Assembly: GCF_012927085.1 (NCBI RefSeq)
Contig: NZ_JABBFX010000002.1
Location: 930,001 to 994,000, forward strand
DNA length: 64,000 nucleotides
DNA from: Ramlibacter agri
GTDB taxonomy: Bacteria; Pseudomonadota; Gammaproteobacteria; Burkholderiales; Burkholderiaceae_C
Direction: 5' to 3'
Shown here: piece by piece, positions 16,666-24,673 of the stretch
Layout of the letters: the number at the start of each line of letters is the position of its first letter
Position numbering within the stretch: the first letter of the stretch is position 1
The notes under the pieces: model-generated
Seen by the model: the letters and a program-made list of their open reading frames with translations, nothing else
Databases searched by the model: none
What the model was told of the DNA's origin: nothing
Made by a program: the position numbers and the translations under genes

Positions 16666-17052
16666 TCAGGCCTCCCGGATTTCGGCGGCGGCGGCTTCGA
16701 CCGCGCGCACGATCTGGGAGGAGTCGCAACCCTTCTGCACGTAGGAGCTGGCGCCCGCGCGCATGACGTCGGCGGAATAGCGGGCGGCCGGATGCGAGGA
16801 CAGCACCACGATGCGCACCGAGGGCACGGCCTGGCGGATCTTGTGGATGGCTTCCAGGCCGCTCAGGCCCGGCATGGAGAGATCGAGCAGCAGCACGTCG
16901 ACGGGCGTGGAGCGCACCAGGTCGAGCGCCTCGTTGCCATCGGCGGCTTCGCCGGCCACGTGCAGGCCTGGTTCGGTGGCCAGGTAGCGGCGCAGTGCCG
17001 CGCGCACCATGTGATCGTCTTCGGCCAAGGCCACCCGGATCGCGGACCTCAC
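16666..17052 (-). CDS. stand-alone response regulator receiver
   Basis: This is a single CheY-like receiver domain of the NarL/LuxR branch without its DNA-binding half. The acidic pocket is AEDD near the N-terminus, the phospho-Asp is in VLLLDLSMPGLSG, the Thr/Ser switch is in VVLSSHP and the lysine is in YVQKG. The product is 128 residues from the GTG at 17052, which has GGGGAG five bases upstream. An ATG at 17127 would add 25 arginine-rich residues. The domain ends right after the receiver fold, so it cannot bind DNA itself. It is adjacent to the tannase gene and near the hybrid kinase, which suggests a shared signalling or phosphate-sink role. Confidence 0.75.
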   Translation of the reverse strand: MRSAIRVALAEDDHMVRAALRRYLATEPGLHVAGEAADGNEALDLVRSTPVDVLLLDLSMPGLSGLEAIHKIRQAVPSVRIVVLSSHPAARYSADVMRAGASSYVQKGCDSSQIVRAVEAAAAEIREA

Positions 17053-17461
17053 GCTGCTCCCCACCACGGCTTCCCTCCTGCCGCGACGGACGCGCGCGGC
17101 GTTGGCATAGTAACGCGGACGGGGCATCGGCTGGTGCCGCTGGTCCGGGTTGGAGGGGTGCCCGAGACCCGGATTTCTCCCAATTCCCGTAGCTGTTGGC
17201 CGCGTGTCGATTGGTATCGATTCGTACGCCTTGTCGCGCGAATGCTGCATGCGCTCATGCGTTGCGCAACGACCGGTTCGCGCAGTGGCAGGCGCAATGC
17301 ACGGGCGCGAGTAAAGCATGGGCCCGCCGCCTGATACTCTGCGCGAGGCTGCACCCACGCTGTCCCGGAGTTCGCCATGAGCACCATCTTTCCCGGCAGG
17401 CACACCGCGCAGATGCGAACCCGCCGGATATTGAGCAGCATGACGCCTGACAGGAGGAACC
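17053..17461. other. gene-free stretch between divergent genes
   Basis: About 410 bases between the leftward receiver gene and the rightward two-TM protein gene. I see no reading frame with family resemblance, no RNA gene and no clear palindrome. It should contain both promoters. A strong Shine-Dalgarno sequence (AGGAGG, 17452-17457) ends it. Confidence 0.5.
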
Positions 17462-17959
17462 ATGGACGCGACCGAAATCATGCAGCATGTGGCCAGCGCG
17501 AAGCTCCGTGAAGCGAGGATCATGGGGGACGCCTATGCGAGGACGCAGGCAGGACTGACGCCGGCGAACTTCCTGCTGATCGTGGGCGCGGCGCTGTTGT
17601 CGCTCGTGGCCGGGGCGACGGTCATCGCCGACTTGCTGCCGAAAATCACCATCGGCGCCATCGCACTTTTCAGCAGCGCCCTCACCACCATTCATGCCAA
17701 GCTCGGATGCGAGAGGTACCAGGCGGAGTGCCGCAAGATGCAGAGCTTCTACCGCGGCATCGCGCAGGACTACGAGAACCTCGGTGTGCACGCCGGCGAA
17801 GACGACTTGCGCAAGCGCCTCATGCAACTGAACGACCAGATGTCTGCCGCCGTGAAGAGTTCTTCGGTGGAGCCGTTCGCCTGGGCCGTCAGGAAGGCGG
17901 ATCGCGCGGTGCCGGCGGTTCTCGGGTACGCTCAGGAAACCAGATCGGAAACCCCATGA
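17462..17959 (+). CDS. two-TM membrane protein with cytoplasmic helix (SLATT/DUF4231-like)
   Basis: This 165-residue protein was not recognised with certainty. Residues about 1-30 form an amphipathic helix. Two membrane helices follow (about 34-58 and 62-82: LLIVGAALLSLVAG and ITIGAIALFSSAL). Then a long, charged helical region contains CRKMQSFYRGIAQDYENLG. This layout is that of SLATT/DUF4231-type two-TM proteins, some of which accompany nucleotide-signalling defence systems. No effector of that kind is next to it. The start has AGGAGG four bases upstream. The stop overlaps the ATG of the methionine aminopeptidase gene (ATGA), so the two are translationally coupled. Confidence 0.6.
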   Translation: MDATEIMQHVASAKLREARIMGDAYARTQAGLTPANFLLIVGAALLSLVAGATVIADLLPKITIGAIALFSSALTTIHAKLGCERYQAECRKMQSFYRGIAQDYENLGVHAGEDDLRKRLMQLNDQMSAAVKSSSVEPFAWAVRKADRAVPAVLGYAQETRSETP

Positions 17960-18702
17960 CCATCGAAACCGAAGACGACGTCACCGCCCTCAAGCGCATT
18001 GGCAAGATCGTCTCGTACGTGCTGCAAGAAATGCTCGAAGCCGCCGAACCCGGCATGACCACGCGCGAGCTCGATCAACTGGGCGAGAAGCTGCTCGAAC
18101 AGCACGGCGCGCGTTCGGCGCCCCGGCTCACCTACGACTTCCCCGGCGCCACCTGCATCAGCATCAACGAGGAAGCCGCGCACGGCATCCCGGGCGACCG
18201 CGTGATCCGCGCCGGCGACATGCTGAACGTCGACGTCTCCGCGGAGCTGGACGGCTACTTCGCCGATACCGGCGGCACGCGCGTCGTGCCCCCGACCAAT
18301 CCGCAGAAGACGCGCCTTTGCCATGCCACGCGCACGGCCCTCGAGCAGGCCATGAAGCAGGCGCGCGCCGGCCGCCCGCTCAATGGCATCGGCGCCGCCA
18401 TCGAGCGGACCGCGAAGACCTACGGCTTCAAGATCATCGAGAACCTCGCCAGCCACGGCGTCGGTCGCGCGCTGCACGAAGAACCCGAGCACATTCCCGG
18501 CTACTTCGATCCCAAGGACCGACGCGTGCTGAAGGAAGGCATGGTGATCACCATCGAACCCTTCCTCTCGACCAAGAGCCGCATCGTGGACGAGGCCGAC
18601 GACGGCTGGACGCTGGTCGGCGCGCCCGGCAACCTGTCGGCGCAGTACGAGCACACGATGATCATCACGCGCGGCGAACCGATCGTCGTCACCCGGCATT
18701 GA
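17956..18702 (+). CDS. map: methionine aminopeptidase, type I
   Basis: This enzyme removes the N-terminal methionine from nascent proteins. The 248-residue product has the five metal ligands of the pita-bread fold: Asp93 and Asp104 (NVDVSAELDGYFADTGG), His167 (SHGVG), Glu201 (TIEPFL) and Glu232 (QYEHTM). It also has the substrate-contacting His76 in HGIPG. It lacks the N-terminal zinc-finger extension, as expected for type I. It is not beside rpsB, where the housekeeping map is commonly found in proteobacteria, so this may be a second copy. The start is fixed by the overlap with the upstream two-TM gene. Confidence 0.92.
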   Translation: MTIETEDDVTALKRIGKIVSYVLQEMLEAAEPGMTTRELDQLGEKLLEQHGARSAPRLTYDFPGATCISINEEAAHGIPGDRVIRAGDMLNVDVSAELDGYFADTGGTRVVPPTNPQKTRLCHATRTALEQAMKQARAGRPLNGIGAAIERTAKTYGFKIIENLASHGVGRALHEEPEHIPGYFDPKDRRVLKEGMVITIEPFLSTKSRIVDEADDGWTLVGAPGNLSAQYEHTMIITRGEPIVVTRH

Positions 18703-18713
18703 TCGTAGTGGCG

Positions 18714-19169
18714 ATGCCCGTCTCGGTCCGGCGCGTTGCGCGCGAAGACTACGCCGCCTGGCGCCCGCTCTGGGACGGCTACAACGCCTTCTACGGCCGC
18801 AGCGGCGCCACGGCCCTCGACGAGCGCGTCACGGCGCAGACCTGGGACCGCTTCTTCGACGCCGGCGAACAGATGCATGCCTTCGTGGCCGAGGCGGATG
18901 GACGCATCGTCGGCATCGTCCATTACCTGTTCCATCGCAGCACCTCGCGCCTGGCCGACGTCTGCTACCTGCAGGACCTTTTCACCGACGAATCGCTGCG
19001 CGGACGCGGCATCGGCCGCGCGCTGATCCAGGCCGTGGTGGATGCCGCCAGGGAGAAGCGCAGCTCGCGCGTGTACTGGCACACGCAGGACACCAACGCC
19101 GCCGGCCGGGCGCTGTACGACAAGATGGCGGAGCACCGCGGATTCATCGTCTACGCCCGTGAACTCTGA
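18714..19169 (+). CDS. GNAT-family N-acetyltransferase
   Basis: This acetyl-CoA-dependent transferase of 151 residues has the GNAT core. A beta4 segment (VCYLQDLFTDES) is followed by the pyrophosphate loop RGRGIGRALI and the C-terminal segment with NAAGRALYDKMAEHRGF. The substrate is unknown. The ATG at 18714 is used; a GTG two codons earlier is possible. It starts 11 bases after map and could be on its transcript. Confidence 0.82.
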   Translation: MPVSVRRVAREDYAAWRPLWDGYNAFYGRSGATALDERVTAQTWDRFFDAGEQMHAFVAEADGRIVGIVHYLFHRSTSRLADVCYLQDLFTDESLRGRGIGRALIQAVVDAAREKRSSRVYWHTQDTNAAGRALYDKMAEHRGFIVYAREL

Positions 19170-19321
19170 ACGCATGCCGGCAAGCACGCCCGCGGCTTTG
19201 TTGTAATCCCGCCTCGCCGCAGTTGGCGGCGCCTCCCCCTTTCCCGAGAATGGGCAGCACGCCCAGGAACGAGATCGAGGCCGGGTGAACCCGGCCCAAG
19301 TACAACGATGGGAGCCAGGCA

Positions 19322-19765
19322 ATGCGAAACATCGCAAAAGGGGGCGCGTGGCCATTGCGCCATGCGGGGATTCGACGTCGACGCCAGTTCGTGCTGGCCA
19401 TCTTCTTCGGCTTGGGTGTGGCCGTTCTTCCGCCACGCGGCTACGCACAGGCCACGGATCCGGCGGAAGGTGCGCTGAGCATCTGGAAGCGCTTCCTGAA
19501 GGCAGCCTCGAGGAACGACCTGGAGGGCGTGCTGGCCTGCCTGAGCCCCGGTGGCCGGACCGCCCTCGCCTCCTCGCTGCGGGACATGAGCGCGCGGGCG
19601 CGGCTGCCGGACCTGTCACGCGACGTGGTCGACGTCAGCGCGCAGGCGATCTCGGGGGATACGGTCACGGTACGCACGGTGGTCAAGGTCAGCGAGAGCC
19701 AGAACCGGCTGGTCGATGCGCAGGTCGTCAAGGTCCGCGGAGCCTGGTTGATCGAGTCGTTCTGA
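19322..19765 (+). CDS. secreted protein of unknown function, NTF2-like size
   Basis: This 147-residue protein has an N-terminal basic region followed by a hydrophobic segment and a signal-peptidase site near GYAQA (about residue 44). The mature part of about 100 residues has the pattern of a small alpha+beta cone: an N-terminal helix SIWKRFLKAASRNDLEGVLACLS, then strands ending in VKVRGAWLIESF. This resembles DUF4878/NTF2-like lipoprotein domains, but I cannot name the family. No neighbour suggests a role. Confidence 0.6.
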   Translation: MRNIAKGGAWPLRHAGIRRRRQFVLAIFFGLGVAVLPPRGYAQATDPAEGALSIWKRFLKAASRNDLEGVLACLSPGGRTALASSLRDMSARARLPDLSRDVVDVSAQAISGDTVTVRTVVKVSESQNRLVDAQVVKVRGAWLIESF

Positions 19766-19809
19766 GCTGCCGTCAACCGGCCGACACACGCGCGGCGTAA
19801 AGTGCGGGC

Positions 19810-20457
19810 GTGAAGACCGAACCCCTGCAAGACTATTACGCGGCCCGCGCGCCCGAGTACGACCGCGTCTACCAGAAGCCCGAGCGCCAGCAGGATCTGC
19901 GCGCGATCGAGCAGTGGCTGCCCTCGGTGCTGGCCGGACGGGACACGCTGGAGGTGGCCTGCGGCACCGGCTACTGGACGCAGTTCATGGCCGGGGCGGT
20001 CAAGTCACTGGCGGCCGTGGATGCTTCATCCGAGGTGCTGCACATCGCGCAGGCGAGAGCGAAGGCCGGAGGCGTGCAGTTCGTGCTGGGGGACGCATAC
20101 CGGCTCCCGGTGGCGCCACGCCAATTCGATGCGGCCTTCGCGGGCTTCTGGTATTCGCATGTGCCGCGGTCACGCGTGCAGGAATTCCTGCAAGGGCTGC
20201 ACGGGGCCTTGAAGCCCGGTGCGAAAGTCGTGCTCCTGGACAACCGCTATGTCGAGGGCAGCAGCACGCCCATCGCGGAGCGGGATGCGGATGGCAACCA
20301 GTACCAACTGCGCAAGCTGGAGGATGGTTCGACGCACCGCGTGCTGAAGAACTTCCCGACCGAGGCGGAGCTGCGCGAGGCGGTGAAGGACGTCGCCAGC
20401 GAGGTGAAGTTCCTGCAGTGGCAGTACTACTGGGCGCTGGAGTACGACTTGAGGTAA
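19810..20457 (+). CDS. class I SAM-dependent methyltransferase
   Basis: This Rossmann-type methyltransferase of 215 residues has the SAM-binding motif LEVACGTGYWT (about residues 47-57), the acidic residue after strand 2 (AAVDASSE), motif II DAAFAGFWYSHV and motif III LKPGAKVVLLDNR. The start is GTG, giving MKTEPLQDYYAARAPEYDRVY, a typical N-terminus for methyltransferases acting on small molecules. The substrate is unknown. Its last 31 bases overlap the convergent SRPBCC gene. Confidence 0.85.
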   Translation: MKTEPLQDYYAARAPEYDRVYQKPERQQDLRAIEQWLPSVLAGRDTLEVACGTGYWTQFMAGAVKSLAAVDASSEVLHIAQARAKAGGVQFVLGDAYRLPVAPRQFDAAFAGFWYSHVPRSRVQEFLQGLHGALKPGAKVVLLDNRYVEGSSTPIAERDADGNQYQLRKLEDGSTHRVLKNFPTEAELREAVKDVASEVKFLQWQYYWALEYDLR

Positions 20458-20936
20458 GCCTCGAGCTTCGCCCACATCCCGGCGAAGCCCTGCCCCATGC
20501 CCGCGCGCGCCGCGTCGAAGGTGACGCGGCCGGCGTCGTCGGCCTCGTAGGGCAGCCAGCTGATGGTCATGCGCGTGCGGCCCGGGCCCGCGTCCTCGAA
20601 GGTGGCCGTGGCCAGCATCTGGCGCGGCCAGGTCGGGGCCATCGGGTGGGCGGTGATGTTGCCGTCCTTGTCCGAGAAGGCCTGCAGGTAGACCATCTTG
20701 CGCCCCGGCTCGATCTCGCGGAAGACCTGCTTGCCCCACATCTCGTTGCCACCCGGGCCGCGCAGGCCGTAGTGGTGCGAGCCGCCGGGACGGAAGTCCA
20801 TGGCGGTGTGGATGCCGTCGAAACCGTCCGGCCCCATCCACTTCAACAGGTGCTCGGGCTGCGTGTTGACCGCCCACACGAGGTCGCGCGGCGCATCGAA
20901 CTCGTGGGACGTGGTGAACGGGGCAAAGGAGTCCAT
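20427..20936 (-). CDS. SRPBCC/AHSA1-like domain protein
   Basis: This 169-residue protein has the START-like/Bet v1 fold found in AHSA1 relatives. It begins with the typical EFDAPRDLVWAVNTQPEHLLKWMGP, has the strand-rich middle (GGNEMWGKQVFREIEPGRKMVY) and ends with the long C-terminal helix GMGQGFAGMWAKLEAYL. Such proteins bind hydrophobic ligands or act as stress-related toxin-like factors. Two bases separate it from the upstream enolase-superfamily gene, so it is the last gene of a three-gene operon. Confidence 0.82.
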   Translation of the reverse strand: MDSFAPFTTSHEFDAPRDLVWAVNTQPEHLLKWMGPDGFDGIHTAMDFRPGGSHHYGLRGPGGNEMWGKQVFREIEPGRKMVYLQAFSDKDGNITAHPMAPTWPRQMLATATFEDAGPGRTRMTISWLPYEADDAGRVTFDAARAGMGQGFAGMWAKLEAYLKSYSSAQ

Positions 20937-20938
20937 GG

Positions 20939-22078
20939 TCAGGCCTTTACATCGAATCGCGCATGTTCGTGCGCCTTGATGAAGTCCGGATCGTAGCCGA
21001 CACCGAACCCCGGATTTTCACTGAGGTGGTACAGGCCGTTCGCGATCTCGCCGCGGTTCGTGATGCCGCCGTGGAACAGCGGGTCGCGGTCCGGATGGTG
21101 CGTCTCGACGTAGGTGCCGTTCTCCACCGCGGCCAGCAGGTGCGCGCCCACCACCGGCTCGCCGTGGTGCGCCATCTGCACGCCGTAGCAGGCCGCCAGC
21201 TTGGCCACGCGCAGCCACACGGTGGGGCCGCCGCCCCAGGACGCATCGAGGTTGCAGACGTCGACGGCGCCGCCGGCGATGAGGTTGCGGCAGCCTTCGG
21301 CCGTGATCTCGCTCTGCCCCGCCGCCATCGGCAGGCCGGTGGTGGCGCGCAGCAGCGCCATGTCCTGCAGGTCGTTGTTCCAGTGGCAGGGCTCCTCGAA
21401 CCAGCGCAGGTTGAGGCCGCGGTCGCGCACCAGGCGTGCGTAGTCGAAGGCGTCGTGGCGGTTCCACGCGCGGTTGGCGTCGGCGCACAGCACGAAGTCC
21501 GCACCACCGGCCTCGCGCGCGGCGGCAGTGCGCTGCGCGTCTTCCTCCGGGCTGCGGCCGCCCACCTTGAACTTGCAGCCCGCCAGGCCCAGCTTGCGAT
21601 AGGTCTCCATCTCGCGGCCGTAGTCGGCCAGCGTGAAGCCGTCGACGTACTGGCCGCCGATGGCGACAATGGGCACTGCTTCGCGCGCGCCACCCCACAG
21701 GCGGAACAGCGGCAGCTTCGTGCGCTGGCCCATCAGGTCCCACAGCGCGCTGTCTGCGCAACCGACGGCGCGCACCGCGGGCCGCGGGTTCATCGTGTGG
21801 CGATAGGTCACCTTGAACATCTTCGCCCACAGGTGCTCGATGCGCGTCGGGTCCGCACCGAGCAGCATGGGCGCGAGTTCGTCGCGCAGGATGGCGAAGC
21901 CCTGCTCGTGCGCCGGCAGGCGGCCCTCGCCATTGGCGCATTCGCCGACGAGGCCGTCGTCGGTGTGGATGCGCGTGATGATGGCGTTCTTCTCGGGCAC
22001 GTTGTAGGTGCTGCCCTTGTAGTCGCGCTTGAGCGGCACCGACACCAGCACCGCTTCGACTCGCGTGATCTTGCTCAT
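20939..22078 (-). CDS. mandelate racemase/muconate lactonizing enzyme family protein
   Basis: This enolase-superfamily enzyme of 379 residues has the catalytic Lys169/Lys171 pair (CKFKVGG). The metal ligands are Asp200 (CADANRAW), Glu228 or Glu229 (WFEEP) and Glu257 (AAGQSEIT). The catalytic histidine lies in MAHHGEP near residue 296. The KxK pair plus the His suggests abstraction of an alpha proton from a carboxylate substrate, either dehydration or racemisation of a sugar or hydroxy acid. The gene follows a Bug-type receptor by four bases, which suggests the receptor captures its substrate. Confidence 0.88.
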   Translation of the reverse strand: MSKITRVEAVLVSVPLKRDYKGSTYNVPEKNAIITRIHTDDGLVGECANGEGRLPAHEQGFAILRDELAPMLLGADPTRIEHLWAKMFKVTYRHTMNPRPAVRAVGCADSALWDLMGQRTKLPLFRLWGGAREAVPIVAIGGQYVDGFTLADYGREMETYRKLGLAGCKFKVGGRSPEEDAQRTAAAREAGGADFVLCADANRAWNRHDAFDYARLVRDRGLNLRWFEEPCHWNNDLQDMALLRATTGLPMAAGQSEITAEGCRNLIAGGAVDVCNLDASWGGGPTVWLRVAKLAACYGVQMAHHGEPVVGAHLLAAVENGTYVETHHPDRDPLFHGGITNRGEIANGLYHLSENPGFGVGYDPDFIKAHEHARFDVKA

Positions 22079-22082
22079 GGTC

Positions 22083-23066
22083 TTACCTCGTGTTCGGCGC
22101 GTCGAGCTGGATGTGCGCGCTGCGCACGATCTCGCCGATCTGCTGGGCGTCGGCCGTGATGTACTGGCCGAACTTCTCCGCGTCCAGGATCTCGCCGTCC
22201 AGGCCCAGGTTGCCCAGAGTGCGCGCCACCTCGGGGCCCTTCATCGTGCGCAGCGCGTCGGCGCGCAGCGTCGCCAGCGAAGCGGCGGGCATGGCCTTGG
22301 GCGCCAGCACGCCGATCCAGCCGCGCATCTGCACGCCGGGCGCGCCCGCTTCGGTGGTGGTCGGCACGTCAGGCAATGCGCCTGCGCGCGTGGGCCGCAT
22401 CACGGCCAGCGCGCGCACGCGGCCGGCCTTGATGTTGGCCAACTGGTTGGACAGCGAATCGAACATCACCTGCACCTGGCCGGCGATGAGGTCGGTGGCC
22501 GCCGGCGCGCCGCCGCGGTACGGCACGTGCAGCAGCGGTGCGCCCGTCTTGGCAATGAACAATTCACCGGCCAGGTGCTGCACCGTGCCGGCGCCGGACG
22601 AGGCGTAGGCCACTTCCTTCGGGTGCGCCTTGGCGTACTGCACCAGTTCTGCCAGCGTGTGCACCTGCAGTCCCGGCGTGACGACGATGACGAGGCCGGA
22701 CGAAGCGATGCCCCACACCGGCGTGAAGTCGCGCGCCGGGTCGTAGGTGAGCGACTTGTAGATCAGCGGCGCGACGGTGATCGGCGACTGCGTAGTCACC
22801 AGCAGCGTCGCGCCATCCGCCGGCGCCGACGCCACGAACGCCGCGCCCACGGTGCCGCCGGCGCCGCTCTTGCTTTCCACGATCACCGGCTCCTTCCACA
22901 CGGTGCCCAGGCGCTGCGCCATCAGGCGGCCGACGGCGTCGACGGGCGAGCCGGGCGGGAAGGGGTTGATGATGCGGACGGGCTTGTCGGGGTAGGTTTC
23001 CGCGAAGGCCAGCGAGGGCAGCAGGGCGGAGCCTGCGGCGAAGCGCAGGAAGGTGGAGCGTCTCAT
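22083..23066 (-). CDS. Bug-family (TctC) tripartite tricarboxylate transporter receptor
   Basis: This periplasmic solute-binding protein has 327 residues. The signal peptide is MRRSTFLRFAAGSALLPSLAFA, followed by the family opening YPDKPVRIINPFPPGSPVD and the conserved LHVPYRGGAPAATDLIAGQV segment. The start at 23066 is chosen because 26 upstream residues are low-complexity. Bug proteins are numerous in Burkholderiales and often lack their own permeases, as here. It leads the operon receptor-enolase superfamily-SRPBCC. Confidence 0.9.
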   Translation of the reverse strand: MRRSTFLRFAAGSALLPSLAFAETYPDKPVRIINPFPPGSPVDAVGRLMAQRLGTVWKEPVIVESKSGAGGTVGAAFVASAPADGATLLVTTQSPITVAPLIYKSLTYDPARDFTPVWGIASSGLVIVVTPGLQVHTLAELVQYAKAHPKEVAYASSGAGTVQHLAGELFIAKTGAPLLHVPYRGGAPAATDLIAGQVQVMFDSLSNQLANIKAGRVRALAVMRPTRAGALPDVPTTTEAGAPGVQMRGWIGVLAPKAMPAASLATLRADALRTMKGPEVARTLGNLGLDGEILDAEKFGQYITADAQQIGEIVRSAHIQLDAPNTR

Positions 23067-23172
23067 GGAATACTTTTGATCGTGGCGCGCCGCGCTCGTG
23101 GCGGCGCGGCTACTGGAACTGTACTCCTCTGCTCGGCTGGACAACTGTGCGCCTTAGGCGTATAGTCACCGA

Positions 23173-23484
23173 ATGCTCACGGTCGTCGAGACCCTTCTTT
23201 TTCAGAAGCAGTGGCCGCTCTACTGGACTGAAGAGGAGCGGGGCGAGTTCGCCGCGTTCATCGCGGCGCGTCCCGACGCCGGAGATGTGGTGCCTGGCTC
23301 TGGTGGGATACGTAAGGTGCGCTGGAGCCGGGCCGGGACAGGTAAGTCCGGTGGTGTGAGGGTCATCTACTACGTTCGGACCGCTCAGGAAGACCTGGTT
23401 CTTCTGACGCTGTACGCGAAGTCGAAGACCGACAACCTCACCGGCGCGAAGTTGAAGGAGATCCGCCGTGCCCTCGAAGAGTAA
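23173..23484 (+). CDS. RelE/HigB-family toxin
   Basis: This 103-residue mRNA-interferase-like protein is the toxin of a type II system. The core strand pattern VRWSRAGTGKSGGVRVIYYVR, followed by LVLLTLYAKSKTDNLT and a C-terminal helix, is that of the RelE/HigB fold, in which the Arg and Tyr residues act in RNA cleavage. The toxin gene comes first and its end overlaps the antitoxin start by 17 bases, the arrangement seen in higBA. It marks the left edge of the accessory island. Confidence 0.85.
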   Translation: MLTVVETLLFQKQWPLYWTEEERGEFAAFIAARPDAGDVVPGSGGIRKVRWSRAGTGKSGGVRVIYYVRTAQEDLVLLTLYAKSKTDNLTGAKLKEIRRALEE

Positions 23485-23782
23485 ACCCCTGACCGAAGCG
23501 CAATTGCGCGCCTACGAATCCAAGCGCGACTTGGCAGCCGAATTGCTCGAGTCAGTGCAGCAGATGAAGGCCGGGAAGACCCAGGTGGTTTCTTCTCCCG
23601 CTATCGAGGCTCGTGAGCGCACCGGGCTCTCGCAGTCGCAATTTGCCAAACTCCTTGGAGTGTCCGTGCGCACCCTTCAGGGGTGGGAACAAGGCCGCAA
23701 GCAACCGAGCGGCGCCGCCCGGACTCTTCTTGCAATCGCCCGTAAAAACCCCAAGGCGTTGCTGGCAGTCGCTGGCGAGTAG
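23468..23782 (+). CDS. XRE-family antitoxin (HigA-like)
   Basis: This 104-residue protein has a helix-turn-helix at about residues 49-100 (RTGLSQSQFAKLLGVSVRTLQGWEQGRKQPSGAARTL, read in parts). It presumably binds the toxin and represses the shared promoter. Translation starts at a GTG overlapping the toxin gene. An N-terminal helical region (about 1-45) precedes the HTH and probably wraps the toxin. Confidence 0.85.
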   Translation: MPSKSKPLTEAQLRAYESKRDLAAELLESVQQMKAGKTQVVSSPAIEARERTGLSQSQFAKLLGVSVRTLQGWEQGRKQPSGAARTLLAIARKNPKALLAVAGE

Positions 23783-23828
23783 TGGGGCGTCAGGCATAGC
23801 GGCTCGGTCGAGGCCGACACCGCGGGCG

Positions 23829-24029
23829 ATCGACTCGGCGCGAGGCCGGGCAATCTACAGCCAACGCATTGCCAACGGGGAGCCGGCGTCCGCCAATATC
23901 CGCCACACCAAGCGGCTCGATCGATTCACGTTGCGAGGCAAGGAAAGGGTGAGCACGCAGTGCCGTCCGTATTGCCTGGTACACATCGAGAAGCTGGCAC
24001 GCGACGAATCAGGGGAAAGCGGGCGCTGA
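23829..24029 (+). pseudogene. C-terminal remnant of a DDE transposase (IS1182-like)
   Basis: Only about 66 codons survive. The stretch RAIYSQRIANGEPASANIR, followed by HTKRLDRFTLRGKERVSTQ and YCLVHIEKLA, matches the end of transposases of a common proteobacterial IS group, as I recall it (…NIRHxKRLDRFTLRGxxKVxxQWxLYCLVHNIEKLA). The Asn of VHNIEKL is missing and the DDE-containing upstream part is gone. No terminal inverted repeats were found. It is a scar showing that the toxin-antitoxin region was once associated with a mobile element. Confidence 0.7.
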
Positions 24030-24125
24030 AGGGTGCTCGAAATGCCATCAGGGCTTACCGCAGCGATGCGGAATGTCAGAATGCTTCTAGAAATCAGAAG
24101 CAAGCTGAAAGCCGGAGGAGAGGCG

Positions 24126-24584
24126 ATGCAGGGCACCCAGACCAGGAACCGATGCCACCAGAGCGGTGGACATCGGCGTTTTTTCACACGCTTGATGACT
24201 CGCATACGTCTGGCCGTCCTCTGCGGATTTCTTTGGAGCGACGCCGCTATTTCCGGCCCTCTGTTCAAGTGCGAGTCGAACGGAAGGGTCGAGTTCCAAG
24301 ATAAGCCATGCCTCGCCGCCAAGCAGCAGGTCGCATGCGCAAGGGGGGATGAACGTCTCGTCTATTCGGAGGGACTATCGGAGCCGTGCAGGCAGGAAGC
24401 TTCAGGTTCCGCTTCGAATGGCTACGGGGCTGGGGGATTTGACTTTTCGAATTCCTCCCGCAGCCTAACCTATCGCGGTGGCGGGCGATCCTCTGCCGGT
24501 TCGGATGTTTCGGTACGAGGCTATACGCGGGCAGATGGGAGCTCCGTGAGAGGATACACGCGAAGCGCACCAGGACGACGTTGA
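24126..24584 (+). CDS. secreted DUF4124-like protein with C-terminal repeats
   Basis: This 152-residue exported protein has a basic N-region and hydrophobic core (RLAVLCGFLWSDAAISG), then PLFKCESNGRVEFQDKPC. The last segment is the DUF4124-like pattern (K-C-x6-F-x-D-x-P-C) common in periplasmic betaproteobacterial proteins. A serine/glycine-rich linker leads to a duplicated VRGYTRADGSS/VRGYTRSAPG motif at the end. The start at 24126 is preferred because GGAGGAG lies five bases upstream. An ATG at 24195 would give a shorter signal peptide but has no Shine-Dalgarno sequence. Base composition is clearly lower in GC than the flanks. Confidence 0.65.
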   Translation: MQGTQTRNRCHQSGGHRRFFTRLMTRIRLAVLCGFLWSDAAISGPLFKCESNGRVEFQDKPCLAAKQQVACARGDERLVYSEGLSEPCRQEASGSASNGYGAGGFDFSNSSRSLTYRGGGRSSAGSDVSVRGYTRADGSSVRGYTRSAPGRR

Positions 24585-24673
24585 TGAAGAACGCGTTTAG
24601 CATGACCGTCGACACGCACGTCCTATCGGCGGGCATTCGCCCGCCTACTGGCCACTTCTAAGTGGAGCGCACT

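Noticed and set aside
17377..17511. Short frame (about 44 codons) overlapping the start of the two-TM protein gene
   Set aside because: GGAG precedes it, but the peptide has no recognisable character and overlaps a better gene start.
23783..24032. Complete insertion sequence after the toxin-antitoxin pair
   Set aside because: Only the C-terminal end of a transposase is left and no terminal inverted repeats were found.
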